Positions 49,500-62,677 are shown, counted from the stretch's first letter. The stretch: 64,000 bases of DNA from Microbulbifer sp. YPW16 (GCF_021290385.1 NZ_CP089928.1:3113501-3177500), one strand, 5' to 3'. Notes: generated by a model not told the origin, from the sequence alone. Numbers and translations are program-made.

Positions 49500-50261
49500 A
49501 TGACTGCCGATCACTACCTGGTCCCCGACTGGCCCGCTCCCGCCAATGTGCGCACCGCCACATCGCTGCGCCGGGAAGGGCACAGTTCGGGTGCCTACGC
49601 CGCCTTCAACCTGGGAGCCCATGTGGGGGATGACGGCGACGCCGTTGAGGCCAACCGGCGCCAGCTGGCACAGGAGCTGCAGCTGCCGGCAGAGCCCCAG
49701 TGGCTGGAGCAGATCCACAGTGACCGGATTGTGGAGGCACACCGGGATGGCCTGGTACGGACCGCCGACGCGGCCTTCTCCCGCGAGGCGGGCACCATCT
49801 GTGCGGTACTGACTGCCGATTGCCTGCCGCTGCTGCTTTGCGATCGCGCCGGCACAGTGGTGGCGGCGGTGCATGCCGGCTGGCGTGGGCTGGCGACTGG
49901 CGTGATTCGCAACAGTGTGCGGGCGCTGGGGTGCGACCCGGCCGAGCTGCTGGCCTGGCTGGGGCCTGCCATCGGACCGGAAGCCTTCGAGACCGGCGTC
50001 GATGTGCTGGAATTGTGTTTCGAGCACGCCATGGACAGTGCCCATACGGAGCGCATGGCCCAGTGTTTCCGCCCGCACGCAGCCAAGCCCCTGCACTTTC
50101 TCGCAGATATCTATGGCCTGGCCAGGGCAGAGCTGGAAAGCCTCGGGGTCAGTGCTATTTACGGTGGCAACCGCTGCACCTTTACCGAGTCCGGGGACTT
50201 TTATTCGTATCGACGCGATGGCGTTACCGGCCGCATGGCGTCGCTGATCTGGCTGACCTGA
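49500..50261 (+). CDS. pgeF: Peptidoglycan editing factor PgeF (laccase-domain protein)
   Basis: The 253-residue YfiH/DUF152 protein has the metal-binding site expected: LTADCLPLLL (Cys), AAVHAGWRGL (His) and the earlier LGAHVGDD. In E. coli this family prevents misincorporation of serine for alanine in peptidoglycan precursors. The RluD-PgeF-ClpB order is the same as in P. aeruginosa. AAGGAA precedes the ATG. Confidence 0.93.
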   Translation: MTADHYLVPDWPAPANVRTATSLRREGHSSGAYAAFNLGAHVGDDGDAVEANRRQLAQELQLPAEPQWLEQIHSDRIVEAHRDGLVRTADAAFSREAGTICAVLTADCLPLLLCDRAGTVVAAVHAGWRGLATGVIRNSVRALGCDPAELLAWLGPAIGPEAFETGVDVLELCFEHAMDSAHTERMAQCFRPHAAKPLHFLADIYGLARAELESLGVSAIYGGNRCTFTESGDFYSYRRDGVTGRMASLIWLT

Positions 50262-50315
50262 GCCGCCGGCTCTCGAAAACCGCCCCGCAATAATAACCCC
50301 CTCCAGTGTGCGGGT

Positions 50316-50343
50316 ATTGAAAACCTCTCGCACGCCCCCATTT
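50316..50343 (+). promoter_or_regulatory. Sigma-32 heat-shock promoter for clpB
   Basis: -35 TTGAAA (50317-50322, within aTTGAAAA), 13-base spacer, then CCCCATTT (50336-50343), a near-perfect RpoH consensus. The transcript would have a leader of about 115 bases before the clpB ATG at 50465. Confidence 0.88.
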
Positions 50344-50464
50344 TATTTCCTGACCCGGGAGACCACCGGATTCACCGTGGGATCCCCTAGACTCAGAGTT
50401 GGCGCCGTCGTGCGTCACCCCACTGTCAAATTGCTTTTACTGTGCCGAGGGAGGAGACCCGTCC

Positions 50465-53071
<2,607 letters not shown>

Positions 53072-53092
53072 TACGTCCCACCCTGTGAAATG

Positions 53093-53124
53093 GCCCGCCG
53101 GCGCGAGCGCACCGGCGGGCTTTT
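53093..53124 (+). terminator. Intrinsic terminator after clpB
   Basis: The stem GCCCGCCGG/CCGGCGGGC (53093-53101 and 53112-53120) with a 10-base loop is followed by TTTT. Confidence 0.85.
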
Positions 53125-53301
53125 CTTTATCCGCCGCCCCATTGCCCGCTCCCGCCGGACCGTCCGTTTTCGACCCCTGGCTGCAGCCCACCGATTGCCA
53201 ACCGTCATTCCTGCCCGCGCTTGCCTATCCTGACTGCTGGGCCCGGTCAATTTGGCCGGCTTGCCCCTGCTTGGATATGTGGCAATCGACAGGGAGTTGC
53301 A

Positions 53302-54441
53302 GTGGCTGGACGCAATCCGGTATTCAACAAGCGCATGCTGCTGATGCTGCTGGGCTGCCTGTTGCTGTTTGGCGGCATCTTTGCCTTCAAGATGTTCGGC
53401 AAAATGATGATGAACCGGGCATTCGACAATATGCCATTACCGGCGGCCACGGTCACCGCAGCGCGGGTCGAGCGGCAGCTCTGGCAGGAGAGCCTGTCTG
53501 CCGTAGGCACAATGCGCGCCGTCAATGGCGTCGAGGTAACGACCCGCGCCCAGGGCGTGGTGCAGCGGATACTGTTCGATTCCGGCCAGCCTGCGGAGAA
53601 GGGCCAGTTGCTGGCGGAGTTGTCGGCGGAACCGGAAAAGGCGGAACTGGAAGTGCTGGAGGCGGAGCTGCGGCTGGCCCGCCGCAATCACCAGCGCATC
53701 AAGGCGCTGCACGTCAAGGGTGTCACCACCGATGCGGAGCTGGATGACGCACTCAGTACCCTGGACCGGGTGTTGGCAAGTATCCGTGTGCAGAAAGAGA
53801 CGGTGGAGGAGCACCGGGTTGTGGCGCCGTTTTCCGGGCGGCTGGGTATTCGGCGCATCGACCTGGGGCAGAACGTCGCGCCCGGAGATCCGGTGGTCTC
53901 CCTGCAGCAACTGGACCCGATTTTCGTCGATTTCTACCTGCCGGGCCGCTACTTCGCGCGCATCAAGACCGGTCTTCCCATCGAAGTCACCACCGATGCG
54001 TTCCCGGAAAAGACATTCCCGGGCAAGGTGACAGCCATTGATCCCGGTATCGACAGTGCCAGTCGCAACTTCCTGCTCCAGGCCACCATGGACAACCCCG
54101 GCGACCAGTTGCGCCCGGGCATGTTCGCCGACGTGTCGGTGGACCTTCCCCGCCGGCGCAATGTGCTGGTGGTGCCGCGCACGGCAGTCAGCTTCTCTCC
54201 CTACGGCAATGCCATCTTTGTCCTGCAACAAGACCCGGAGGGCAATGGCCTGGTGGCGAGCAAGCGGTTTGTAAAAACCGGTGAGGAGCGTGGTGACCTG
54301 GTGGAAATCATCGAGGGGGCGGAGGAGGGGGAGCGTGTCGCCACCAGCGGCCTGCTGAAGTTGCGTAACCAGAGCCCGGTCACCGTCAATAACGAGGAGA
54401 CACTGCCGGCGAAGGCGGATCCACAGCCGGAGAACAGCTGA
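53302..54441 (+). CDS. RND efflux periplasmic adaptor subunit
   Basis: This membrane fusion protein (about 379 residues) starts at GTG 53302, preceded by AGGGAG at 5 bases. An uncleaved N-terminal anchor covers about 13-33. The lipoyl/barrel-sandwich halves are seen in GVEVTTRAQGVVQRILFDSGQ and RVVAPFSGRLGIRRIDLGQNV. A helical hairpin lies between (ELEVLEAELRLARRNHQRI), then beta-barrel GLPIEVTTDAFPEKTFPG and the membrane-proximal domain VLVVPRTAV. It would bridge the permease encoded next to an outer-membrane channel. No OprM/TolC-type gene is adjacent, so the channel is encoded elsewhere. Confidence 0.92.
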   Translation: MAGRNPVFNKRMLLMLLGCLLLFGGIFAFKMFGKMMMNRAFDNMPLPAATVTAARVERQLWQESLSAVGTMRAVNGVEVTTRAQGVVQRILFDSGQPAEKGQLLAELSAEPEKAELEVLEAELRLARRNHQRIKALHVKGVTTDAELDDALSTLDRVLASIRVQKETVEEHRVVAPFSGRLGIRRIDLGQNVAPGDPVVSLQQLDPIFVDFYLPGRYFARIKTGLPIEVTTDAFPEKTFPGKVTAIDPGIDSASRNFLLQATMDNPGDQLRPGMFADVSVDLPRRRNVLVVPRTAVSFSPYGNAIFVLQQDPEGNGLVASKRFVKTGEERGDLVEIIEGAEEGERVATSGLLKLRNQSPVTVNNEETLPAKADPQPENS

Positions 54442-54443
54442 CC

Positions 54444-54476
54444 ATGGCCACGACCGCAACCGGTGCCCCCGCGTGA
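54444..54476 (+). other. 10-codon mini-ORF overlapping the RND permease start
   Basis: ATG 54444 opens a short frame (MATTATGAPA) whose TGA (54474-54476) overlaps the permease GTG (54473-54475). The permease has no clear Shine-Dalgarno, so ribosomes ending the mini-ORF could re-initiate there. A role is not shown. Confidence 0.35.
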
Positions 54477-57400
54477 ATTTTACCGAGATCTTTATCCGCA
54501 AGCCGGTGCTGGCGACAGTGGTGAGCCTGTTTATCTTCCTGCTGGGGCTCCGTGCCGCCACCGAGCTCAACGTGCGCGAGTACCCGGAGCTGCAGAATGC
54601 GGTAATCACCGTAACCACGGTCTATGTAGGCGCCGATGCAGACCTGGTGCAGGGATTTATCACTACGCCACTGGAACAGGAGATCGCCACCGCCGACGGC
54701 ATCGACTACATGGTGTCCACCAGTGTGCAGGGGGTGTCGACCATCCAGGCCTATGTGCGCCTCGATTTTGATCCCAACCAGGTGCTCACCCAGGTGGTGG
54801 CCAAGGTCAACCGCCTGCGCAGCGAGTTGCCGGAGGAGTCCGAGGATTCCACCGTGGATATGGCCATCGGCCAGACGGTGGCGGCAATGTACCTGTCGTT
54901 CTCGTCCGGGATCCTCGATAACAACCAGATTACCGATTACCTGACACGGGTGGTGCAGCCCAAGCTGTCGACCATCCCGGGTGTGCAGCGAGCGCGCCTG
55001 CTGGGCAACCGGACCTTCGCCATGCGTATCTGGCTGAAGCCGGCAGAAATGGCATCGCAGGAGGTAACCCCGGGGGATGTCAGTGCGGCGCTGCGCGCCA
55101 ACAATGTGTTGTCGGCGGTGGGCAGTACCAAGGGCCGCTGGATCACCGTGGAAATATCAGCCGATACGGATATCGCCTCTGAGGAGGCTTTCCGTGACCT
55201 GGTGGTGCGCTCCGACGAGGACCGCATCGTGCGGCTGGGGGATATCGCTGAGGTGGAGCTGGGTTCCGAGTCCTACGATACCTCGGTCACCTTTAATGGG
55301 CGTTCGGCCACCTTTATTGCGGTGGAGGTGGCTCCGGATGCCAATGCGCTGGAAGTCATCCGCGAGGTGCGCAGGAAACTCGATGGTGAGGTTTTCCCGC
55401 AGCTGCCGGAGGGCATGATCGGTGAGATTCCCTACGACAGCACCGAGTACATCCAGGACTCGATCAACGAGGTGGTGAAGACGATCGCCGAGGCAGTGTT
55501 GATCGTGATCGTGGTGATCTACCTGTTCCTCGGTTCCCTGCGCAGCGTGGTGATCCCGGCGATCGCGGTGCCGCTGTCGCTGGTGGGGGCGCTGTTCCTG
55601 ATGCTGCTGATGGGGTTTTCCATCAACCTGCTGACCCTGCTGGCGATGGTGCTGGCCATCGGTATCGTGGTGGATGATGCCATCATCGTGCTCGAGAATG
55701 TACACCGCCACATCGAAGAGGGCATGACGCCGCGGGACGCCGCCATTCGCGGTGCGCGCGAACTGGCATGGCCGGTGGTGGCCATGACCACCACCCTGAT
55801 TGCCGTGTACCTGCCGATCGGTTTCCTGGGCGGGCTCACCGGCACCCTGTTTGTGGAGTTCGCCTTCTCCCTGGCCGGGGCGGTGCTGCTGTCCGGTGTG
55901 GTGGCGCTGACCCTGACGCCGATGATGGCGTCAAAGATCCTGAAGCCGCCGAAGGAGAATGGCGGCAATAGCCTGGAGCAGTGGCTGGAAAGGCAATTCG
56001 AGCGTATGCAGCAGGGATACCAGCGGCGGCTGCACAGCGCCCTGGATGACCGGCTGGTGATCCTGCTTTTCGGGTTGATTGTGCTGGTGAGTTGTTATTT
56101 CCTGTTCGTCACCTCGCCCAGCGAGCTGGAACCGGATGAGGACCGCGGTTTTGTCCTGACCATTTCCTCGGCGGACTCCTTTGCCACCATCGATTACCTG
56201 GAGCGCTTCACCCGGGAGCTTAACGTCATTGCCGAGCGGCATGCCGACGAGGTGGAAAACCTGTTCCTGCTCAACGGGGTCGGCGGTGCCGGTAATGCCA
56301 CCAACAGCGCCATTGCCGGTTTCGTGCTCGCGCCCTGGAACCGGCGTGCGCTGGACACTGCCGAGATGAAGGACATTATCAGCAACGAGGTGGCAGAGAT
56401 CGCCGGCCTCAAGGTGGCGGTGGTGGTACCACCCAGCCTGCCCACCGCCGGTGGCCGCCTGCCAGTGGAGTTCGTGGTCGGCTCCACCGAGCCGATGGAA
56501 AACCTGGCCTCGTTTGCCGACGAGATCATGGAGCGGGCACTGGCCAGCCGTAAGTTTATTTTCGTGGATTCCGACCTGAAGCTGGATAAGCCCAAATTGC
56601 GGGTGCTGGTGGATCGCAACAAGGCGGCAGCAATGGGGATCACCATGGCGGATATCGGGCGGGAGCTGGGGGCCATGATGTCGGGCGCCTATACCAATCG
56701 GTTTTCGCTGGAGAACCGCAGTTACAAGGTGATTCCCCAGGTGGTGCGGCGCGAGCGGCTGACTGGCGCCCAGCTCAAGCAGTACTACATCCGCAGCCGT
56801 TCCGGGCAGCTGGTGCCCATGTCGACGCTGGTAAGCCTGGAGGAAACGGTGGAGCCACAGCAGCTCAAGCGTTTCCAGCAACTCAATGCGGTGACCATTT
56901 CCGGTGTCCCGCGCCCGGGCATCACTCTGGGGGAGGCGCTGGGGGTGCTGGACAATGCCGCGGCAGAGGTATTGCCGCCGGGCTATTCGGTGGACTACGC
57001 CGGGCAGTCGCGCCAGTACAAGGCGGAGGGCTCCGAGCTGGTGGTTACGTTTTTCTTTGCCCTGATCGTGATTTACCTGGTGCTGGCGGCGCAGTTCGAG
57101 AGCTGGCGCGACCCGCTGATCATGCTGATGACGGTGCCCATGAGTGTCTGCGGCGCGATGATTTTTGTCAGCCTGGGGCTCACCACACTGAATATTTATA
57201 CGCAGGTGGGGCTGGTGACATTGATCGGCGTGATATCCAAGCACGGCATTTTGATTGTCGAGTTCGCCAACCAGCTGCAGCAGGACGGCCGGGACAAGCG
57301 CACGGCAATCGAGGAGGCGGCATCGATCCGGTTGCGTCCGGTGCTGATGACGACGGCATCACTGGTGCTGGCAATGGTGCCGCTGCTGCTGGCGGCCGGG

Positions 57401-57559
57401 CCGGGCGGCGGTGCCCGTTTTGCCATGGGCCTGGTTGTGGCGACAGGGATGACCATCGGCACGCTGTTCACCCTGTTTGTCGTTCCCGCCATGTACCTGT
57501 ACCTGGGGCGGGACTACCAGCGAGAGGAGGATATGCGGGAGGCGGAACAGAACGGCTAG
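54473..57559 (+). CDS. RND efflux permease (HAE1-type, AcrB/MexB family)
   Basis: The 1028-residue inner-membrane pump has twelve TM helices and two large periplasmic loops. It begins at GTG 54473 as MNFTEIFIRKPVLATVV, family-like. The proton relay is present: Asp pair in TM4 (AIGIVVDDAIIVLEN, near 404-411) and Lys in TM10 (VTLIGVISKHGILIVEF). The porter-loop sequence matches multidrug RND exporters of the MexF/MdtB-like kind, not heavy-metal CusA. The start codon overlaps the TGA of a 10-codon mini-ORF (54444-54476), suggesting translational coupling to the adaptor. The exported compound is unknown. Confidence 0.94.
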   Translation: MNFTEIFIRKPVLATVVSLFIFLLGLRAATELNVREYPELQNAVITVTTVYVGADADLVQGFITTPLEQEIATADGIDYMVSTSVQGVSTIQAYVRLDFDPNQVLTQVVAKVNRLRSELPEESEDSTVDMAIGQTVAAMYLSFSSGILDNNQITDYLTRVVQPKLSTIPGVQRARLLGNRTFAMRIWLKPAEMASQEVTPGDVSAALRANNVLSAVGSTKGRWITVEISADTDIASEEAFRDLVVRSDEDRIVRLGDIAEVELGSESYDTSVTFNGRSATFIAVEVAPDANALEVIREVRRKLDGEVFPQLPEGMIGEIPYDSTEYIQDSINEVVKTIAEAVLIVIVVIYLFLGSLRSVVIPAIAVPLSLVGALFLMLLMGFSINLLTLLAMVLAIGIVVDDAIIVLENVHRHIEEGMTPRDAAIRGARELAWPVVAMTTTLIAVYLPIGFLGGLTGTLFVEFAFSLAGAVLLSGVVALTLTPMMASKILKPPKENGGNSLEQWLERQFERMQQGYQRRLHSALDDRLVILLFGLIVLVSCYFLFVTSPSELEPDEDRGFVLTISSADSFATIDYLERFTRELNVIAERHADEVENLFLLNGVGGAGNATNSAIAGFVLAPWNRRALDTAEMKDIISNEVAEIAGLKVAVVVPPSLPTAGGRLPVEFVVGSTEPMENLASFADEIMERALASRKFIFVDSDLKLDKPKLRVLVDRNKAAAMGITMADIGRELGAMMSGAYTNRFSLENRSYKVIPQVVRRERLTGAQLKQYYIRSRSGQLVPMSTLVSLEETVEPQQLKRFQQLNAVTISGVPRPGITLGEALGVLDNAAAEVLPPGYSVDYAGQSRQYKAEGSELVVTFFFALIVIYLVLAAQFESWRDPLIMLMTVPMSVCGAMIFVSLGLTTLNIYTQVGLVTLIGVISKHGILIVEFANQLQQDGRDKRTAIEEAASIRLRPVLMTTASLVLAMVPLLLAAGPGGGARFAMGLVVATGMTIGTLFTLFVVPAMYLYLGRDYQREEDMREAEQNG

Positions 57560-57713
57560 GCATGTGTCGGGCAGCGTATTTGCACGGGATGTGATTGTCG
57601 TAACAGGAGGTGTGGGGTCTCCTGGCCGACCCTATACTGCCGGGCAGTCCCAAGTGGTTCGGGTGGGAATGCCCAACCCGGCCAATCCCGTGCTTCACTG
57701 TGGAGGTGAAATC

Positions 57714-58259
57714 ATGCGTTTAGTGCAACACATATTTACCCGATTAATTCTGGCACCAGTGCTGCTGGCAGCGCTCTACAGCGGCTCGCTCAATGCCAGT
57801 GATCCCGGCAAGACTATCGCGGCAAATGCTGCCAAGGCGGATAACCTGTCCACACTGGTAGCCGCGGTAAAAGCTGCCGAATTGGTGGATACCCTGAATA
57901 GTGAGGGTCCATTCACCGTATTTGCGCCAACCAATGACGCATTTGCTGCCCTGCCGGCCGGTACTGTGGATACGCTGCTGAAGCCGGAGAACAAGGAGAA
58001 GCTGCAGAAGATTCTCGGCTACCACGTGCTCCCCGGCAAAGCGACCGCCGAGGTGGTGATGGAAATGACCAAGAAGGGCGGTGGCCACGCCAAGGTAGCG
58101 ACGGTCCAGGGCGAAGAGCTGACCCTCAAGGTAGACGGTGGCAAGGTAACTGTCACTGACTCCAAGGGCAATACAGCCACCGTGATCCGGGCTGACCTCA
58201 TGAACTCCAATGGCGTGGTTCATGTGATCGACGGGGTGCTGATGCCCAGCAAGAAATAG
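57714..58259 (+). CDS. Secreted fasciclin-domain protein
   Basis: 181 residues. A signal peptide (about 1-29) ends near SLNASDPG, followed by a single FAS1 domain (about 35-181) with the H1 motif DTLNSEGPFTVFAPTNDAF, the YH motif LGYHVLPG and the H2-type VVHVIDGVLMP. FAS1 proteins act in adhesion or polymer binding; no substrate can be assigned. It starts at ATG 57714 with GGAGGTGAA, a strong ribosome site; the frame upstream is non-homologous. A terminator follows. It lies 154 bases after the RND permease and may have its own promoter. Confidence 0.9.
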   Translation: MRLVQHIFTRLILAPVLLAALYSGSLNASDPGKTIAANAAKADNLSTLVAAVKAAELVDTLNSEGPFTVFAPTNDAFAALPAGTVDTLLKPENKEKLQKILGYHVLPGKATAEVVMEMTKKGGGHAKVATVQGEELTLKVDGGKVTVTDSKGNTATVIRADLMNSNGVVHVIDGVLMPSKK

Positions 58260-58278
58260 GCCTTGGGCCTTTCACCCG

Positions 58279-58302
58279 GGCGGCCAGTACGGCCGCCTTT
58301 TT
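58279..58302 (+). terminator. Intrinsic terminator after the fasciclin gene
   Basis: GGCGGCC/GGCCGCC (58279-58285 and 58291-58297) with a 5-base loop is followed by a T run. It separates two convergent genes. Confidence 0.8.
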
Positions 58303-58352
58303 ATTGCCCATAAGGTAGGAACTGTCCGGTTATGGCCCCGGGTGGGAGTCGG

Positions 58353-58829
58353 TCAGCAATCCCGCGCAATGGTTTCACGGGTCTGGCGGATTCTCGCCTG
58401 GCGTTCATCCTCGGGCAGCACGCGGATTTTTCCGGAGGCGTCCACCTCGCGGACCCGGGAGTGCGCGGTCAGTTCCTGCAGGTTCGTCTGCGCCTGGCGA
58501 CAACGCTGGAGCCGCACGGATTTCTGGGCCTGCGTCAGCTGGGTGTCCTCACCCACGTCCGGGTTGGTCCCGGTTTCACGCTTGCCGGCCTCGTTCAATG
58601 GGGATTCCTCGTTGCCCTCGCCCTCGGCGGCTTTGGCCAGGGCGTCCTGCTCCTGTTTCCATTGGCGGTAGCGCTGGGACTTGGGCTCCTTGACCACTTC
58701 CACGGCCTTTTTCTGCGGCGGTTGGGAGCCAAAATGCACTACCCCGTTCTCGTCGGTCCACTTATAGATGCCGTCTGCGTATGCAGTGCAGGCCAGGGAG
58801 GCCAGCAGGATTGCAGAGAGAAAGCGCAT
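58353..58829 (-). CDS. DUF4124 domain-containing periplasmic protein
   Basis: 158 residues. A signal peptide at 1-18 (MRFLSAILLASLACTAYA) precedes the DUF4124 motif DGIYKWTDENGVVHFGSQPP (19-38), common in exported gammaproteobacterial proteins of unknown function. The remainder is helical, charged and rich in Glu, Gln, Arg and Lys, with two late Cys (QRC and the C-terminal RDC) that could pair. ATG 58829 has AAGGGG upstream. Function is unknown. Confidence 0.85.
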   Translation of the reverse strand: MRFLSAILLASLACTAYADGIYKWTDENGVVHFGSQPPQKKAVEVVKEPKSQRYRQWKQEQDALAKAAEGEGNEESPLNEAGKRETGTNPDVGEDTQLTQAQKSVRLQRCRQAQTNLQELTAHSRVREVDASGKIRVLPEDERQARIRQTRETIARDC

Positions 58830-59187
58830 TGGGTGCCCCTTGTTGTAATTCGTTGTCATGCCGGTCGTCGTTAGTGCCATTGTACCGCCCGGGCGGTGTT
58901 TTCCTGCAACCGCTTTAACACTTTTGGCCTGTGGGGGCGGGGACAGGTTGACAAGCCGGGGGCAGTTTGCAGAATCGACGGCACCTCCCGGTGCCTAGAA
59001 GTTGCCGCACACCCCGCGGTCCCTGTCTATCCTGAATGGGCCAAACGCCCGTTACCCCGCGCTGGAGACCCTCCCACCCCGGAGGCCTGCAAGCCCTGTT
59101 GGACGCTGCCTGGACAGCGGTTGCGGGTGTGCGCGCCTGCCTGCTCGATGAAGTTATCCTAAAAATCGATCTTTGGCGTGCTGCAGG

Positions 59188-59217
59188 CTGATATTTGTCA
59201 TCAAAAAGCTTTATAAT
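59188..59217 (+). promoter_or_regulatory. Sigma-70 promoter for ilvI-ilvH-ilvC
   Basis: -35 CTGATA (59188-59193), 18-base spacer, perfect -10 TATAAT (59212-59217). The implied leader is about 80 bases. Confidence 0.6.
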
Positions 59218-59251
59218 CGCGCTCTGCGTTTCGCTTCTGTGGTTTATTTTT

Positions 59252-59293
59252 ATGCCCGGGGTGATGCGCATCCTAATTTACGTGAAATTTTAG
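59252..59293 (+). other. 13-codon candidate leader peptide before ilvI
   Basis: MPGVMRILIYVKF contains five Val/Ile/Leu residues. Its TAG abuts the ilvI Shine-Dalgarno (AGGGGG), 9 bases before the ilvI GTG. It has no ribosome site of its own, and no terminator hairpin follows, so classic attenuation is not shown. Confidence 0.3.
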
Positions 59294-59302
59294 GGGGCTT
59301 CA

Positions 59303-61039
59303 GTGGAATTACTCTCCGGCGGCGATATGTTGGTTCGCGCGCTGCAGGATGAAGGGGTAGACCTTATCTTCGGTTACCCCGGCGGTTCAGCATTGCATAT
59401 ATACGATGCCATTTTCCGGCAGAAGGGCATCAAGCACGTACTGGTGCGTCACGAGCAGGGCGCGACCCACGCGGCGGACGGTTATGCCCGTTCGACCGGC
59501 AAGACCGGTGTGGTGCTGGTGACCTCGGGCCCGGGCGCCACCAATGCGATTACCGGCATCGCCACTGCCTATATGGATTCTGTACCGATGGTGGTGATTT
59601 CCGGACAGGTGACCAGCGACAAGATCGGTGAGGACGCCTTCCAGGAAACGGACATGGTGGGCTGCTCGCGACCGATCGTGAAGCACAGCTTCCTGGTCAA
59701 GAATGCTGAAGATATCCCCATGGTGGTGAAGAAGGCCTTCTATATCGCCAATACCGGTCGACCGGGGCCGGTGGTGATCGACGTGCCCAAGGATGTCACC
59801 AATCCCACGGAGCGTTTCCCCTATGAGTACCCGAGCAAGCTGCGCATGCGTTCCTACACGCCGGCGGGCAAGGGGCACACCGGGCAGATCCGCAAGGCCC
59901 TGGCATTACTGTTGTCTGCCAAGCGTCCGGTCATCTATGCCGGCGGCGGCGTGGTGCAGGGCGAGGGTGCGGAGCTGCTGACGGAGCTGGCGCAGGCGCT
60001 GAATTACCCGGTGACCAACACCCTGATGGGGCTCGGTGCCTACCCCGGCAGTGACCGGCGTTTTCTCGGCATGCTGGGCATGCACGGCACTTTCGAGGCC
60101 AACACGGCCATGCACCATGCCGATGTAATTTTTGCCATCGGGGCGCGTTTTGACGACCGGGTGACCAACACCCCGGGCAAGTTCTGTCCCGGGGCCAAGA
60201 TCATCCATGTTGATGTCGATCCCGCGTCCATCTCCAAGACCATTACCGCTGACGTGCCGATCGTGGGTACGGTGCAGTCGGTATTGGGGGAAATGCTGGG
60301 CATGCTGCGGGAGTGCGGTGAGCAGCCGGACCAGTCGGCAATCGTCGACTGGTGGCGCCAGATCGACGACTGGCGCGAACGCCACGGTATCTACACGGCG
60401 CCCCGCTACCGCACCGATGGGGGCCTGATCATGCCGCAGGAGGTGATCAAGGCCGTGCATGAAATTACTGCGGGCGACGCCTTCGTGACCTCGGATGTGG
60501 GCCAGCACCAGATGTTTGCCGCGCAGTACTACCTGTTCGACAAGCCGCGGCGCTGGATCAACTCCGGTGGCCTGGGAACCATGGGCTTCGGGTTGCCGGC
60601 GGCGCTGGGGGTAAAGATCGCCCACCCGGACAGCGAGGTGGTCTGCGTGACCGGTGAGGGCAGTATCCAGATGTGCATCCAGGAGCTCTCCACTGCCACC
60701 CAGTATCACTTGCCGGTCAAGATCCTGTGCCTGAACAACCAGGCCCTGGGCATGGTGAAACAGTGGCAGGAAATGCAATACGAGGGACGCCTGTCCAACA
60801 GCGTGTACGAAGAATCACTGCCAGACTTTGTCAAACTGGCCGAGGCCTACGGGCACGTCGGCATGAAGATCGAATCGCGCGAGGCGCTCTACGACAAGTT
60901 GACCGAAGCCTTCTCCATCAAGGACCGCACGGTGTTTATCGACGTCTACGTCGATCCATCCGAGCATGTATATCCCATGCAGGTGATGCCCAATGGCTCA
61001 ATGCGGGATATGTGGTTGAGCAAGACGGAGCGGACCTAG
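59303..61039 (+). CDS. ilvI: Acetolactate synthase large subunit
   Basis: The 578-residue ThDP/FAD enzyme performs the first common step of valine, leucine and isoleucine synthesis. [19 protein letters not shown] begins the ThDP pyrophosphate-type fold, with FGYPGGSAL and the catalytic Glu in [15 protein letters not shown]. The C-terminal ThDP-binding motif runs [16 protein letters not shown] to [12 protein letters not shown]. It starts at GTG 59303 with AGGGGG upstream. It forms an operon with ilvH (13-base gap) and ilvC, the order also found in Pseudomonas. Confidence 0.97.
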   Translation: MELLSGGDMLVRALQDEGVDLIFGYPGGSALHIYDAIFRQKGIKHVLVRHEQGATHAADGYARSTGKTGVVLVTSGPGATNAITGIATAYMDSVPMVVISGQVTSDKIGEDAFQETDMVGCSRPIVKHSFLVKNAEDIPMVVKKAFYIANTGRPGPVVIDVPKDVTNPTERFPYEYPSKLRMRSYTPAGKGHTGQIRKALALLLSAKRPVIYAGGGVVQGEGAELLTELAQALNYPVTNTLMGLGAYPGSDRRFLGMLGMHGTFEANTAMHHADVIFAIGARFDDRVTNTPGKFCPGAKIIHVDVDPASISKTITADVPIVGTVQSVLGEMLGMLRECGEQPDQSAIVDWWRQIDDWRERHGIYTAPRYRTDGGLIMPQEVIKAVHEITAGDAFVTSDVGQHQMFAAQYYLFDKPRRWINSGGLGTMGFGLPAALGVKIAHPDSEVVCVTGEGSIQMCIQELSTATQYHLPVKILCLNNQALGMVKQWQEMQYEGRLSNSVYEESLPDFVKLAEAYGHVGMKIESREALYDKLTEAFSIKDRTVFIDVYVDPSEHVYPMQVMPNGSMRDMWLSKTERT

Positions 61040-61052
61040 GGAAGTCAGAATC

Positions 61053-61544
61053 ATGCGCAGAATTATCTCAGTATTAATGGAAAACGAGCCCGGCGCCCTC
61101 TCGCGGGTCGTAGGGCTTTTCTCGCAACGCGGCTATAACATCGAGACCCTGACCGTCGCCCCGACGGAGGATGAAACACTGTCGCGCCTGACCATGGTGA
61201 CCATTGGTGACGATCACAAGATCGAGCAGATTACCAAGAACCTGAACAAGCTGATCGATGTGGTGAAGCTGGTCGACCTGACCGAGGGATCCCATATCGA
61301 GCGGGAGCTGTTGCTGGTGAAGGTGCGGGCTTCCGGTGCGCAGCGCGACGAGGTCAAGCGCAGTGTGGATATCTTCCGGGGCCAGATCGTCGACGTCACC
61401 AGCAATATGTACACGGTGCAGGTGACCGGCACCGGCGAGAAGCTCGATGCGTTCCTGCAGGCGCTGGGTGAGCACACCATCATGGAGGTGGTGCGTTCCG
61501 GTGTCTCCGGCATATCCCGCGGCGAAAAAGTCCTGAGTGTATAG
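61053..61544 (+). CDS. ilvH: Acetolactate synthase small (regulatory) subunit
   Basis: The 163-residue subunit gives valine feedback inhibition and raises catalytic activity. The N-terminal ACT domain covers 1-76, with RRIISVLMENEPGALSRVVG and RGYNIETLTVAPTED, followed by the C-terminal domain, with MYTVQVTGTGEKLDAFL. The length matches E. coli IlvH (163). AGGGAAG precedes the ATG. ilvC follows after 59 bases. Confidence 0.97.
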   Translation: MRRIISVLMENEPGALSRVVGLFSQRGYNIETLTVAPTEDETLSRLTMVTIGDDHKIEQITKNLNKLIDVVKLVDLTEGSHIERELLLVKVRASGAQRDEVKRSVDIFRGQIVDVTSNMYTVQVTGTGEKLDAFLQALGEHTIMEVVRSGVSGISRGEKVLSV

Positions 61545-61600
61545 ACGCCTGCCGTCGGGCAGGACATGAATTCAATTAATCGTTCAGTAATAGGAAGTGA

Positions 61601-62629
<1,029 letters not shown>

Positions 62630-62647
62630 CGGTAACTGATGGAGAAG

Positions 62648-62677
62648 GCGGCGGGGGCGACCCCGCCGCTTTTTTTT
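62648..62677 (+). terminator. Intrinsic terminator after ilvC
   Basis: The stem GCGGCGGGG/CCCCGCCGC (62648-62656 and 62661-62669) with a GCGA loop is followed by eight T residues. Confidence 0.92.

Larger units (their letters stand above)
58830..59302. other. Intergenic region upstream of the ilv operon
   Basis: No gene is supported in this 473-base stretch. It holds the ilv promoter (59188-59217) and a 13-codon mini-ORF (59252-59293) directly before ilvI. The part from 58881 to about 59140 is GC-rich with short inverted repeats such as GGCACC...GGTGCC, but shows no clear RNA family. Confidence 0.5.
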
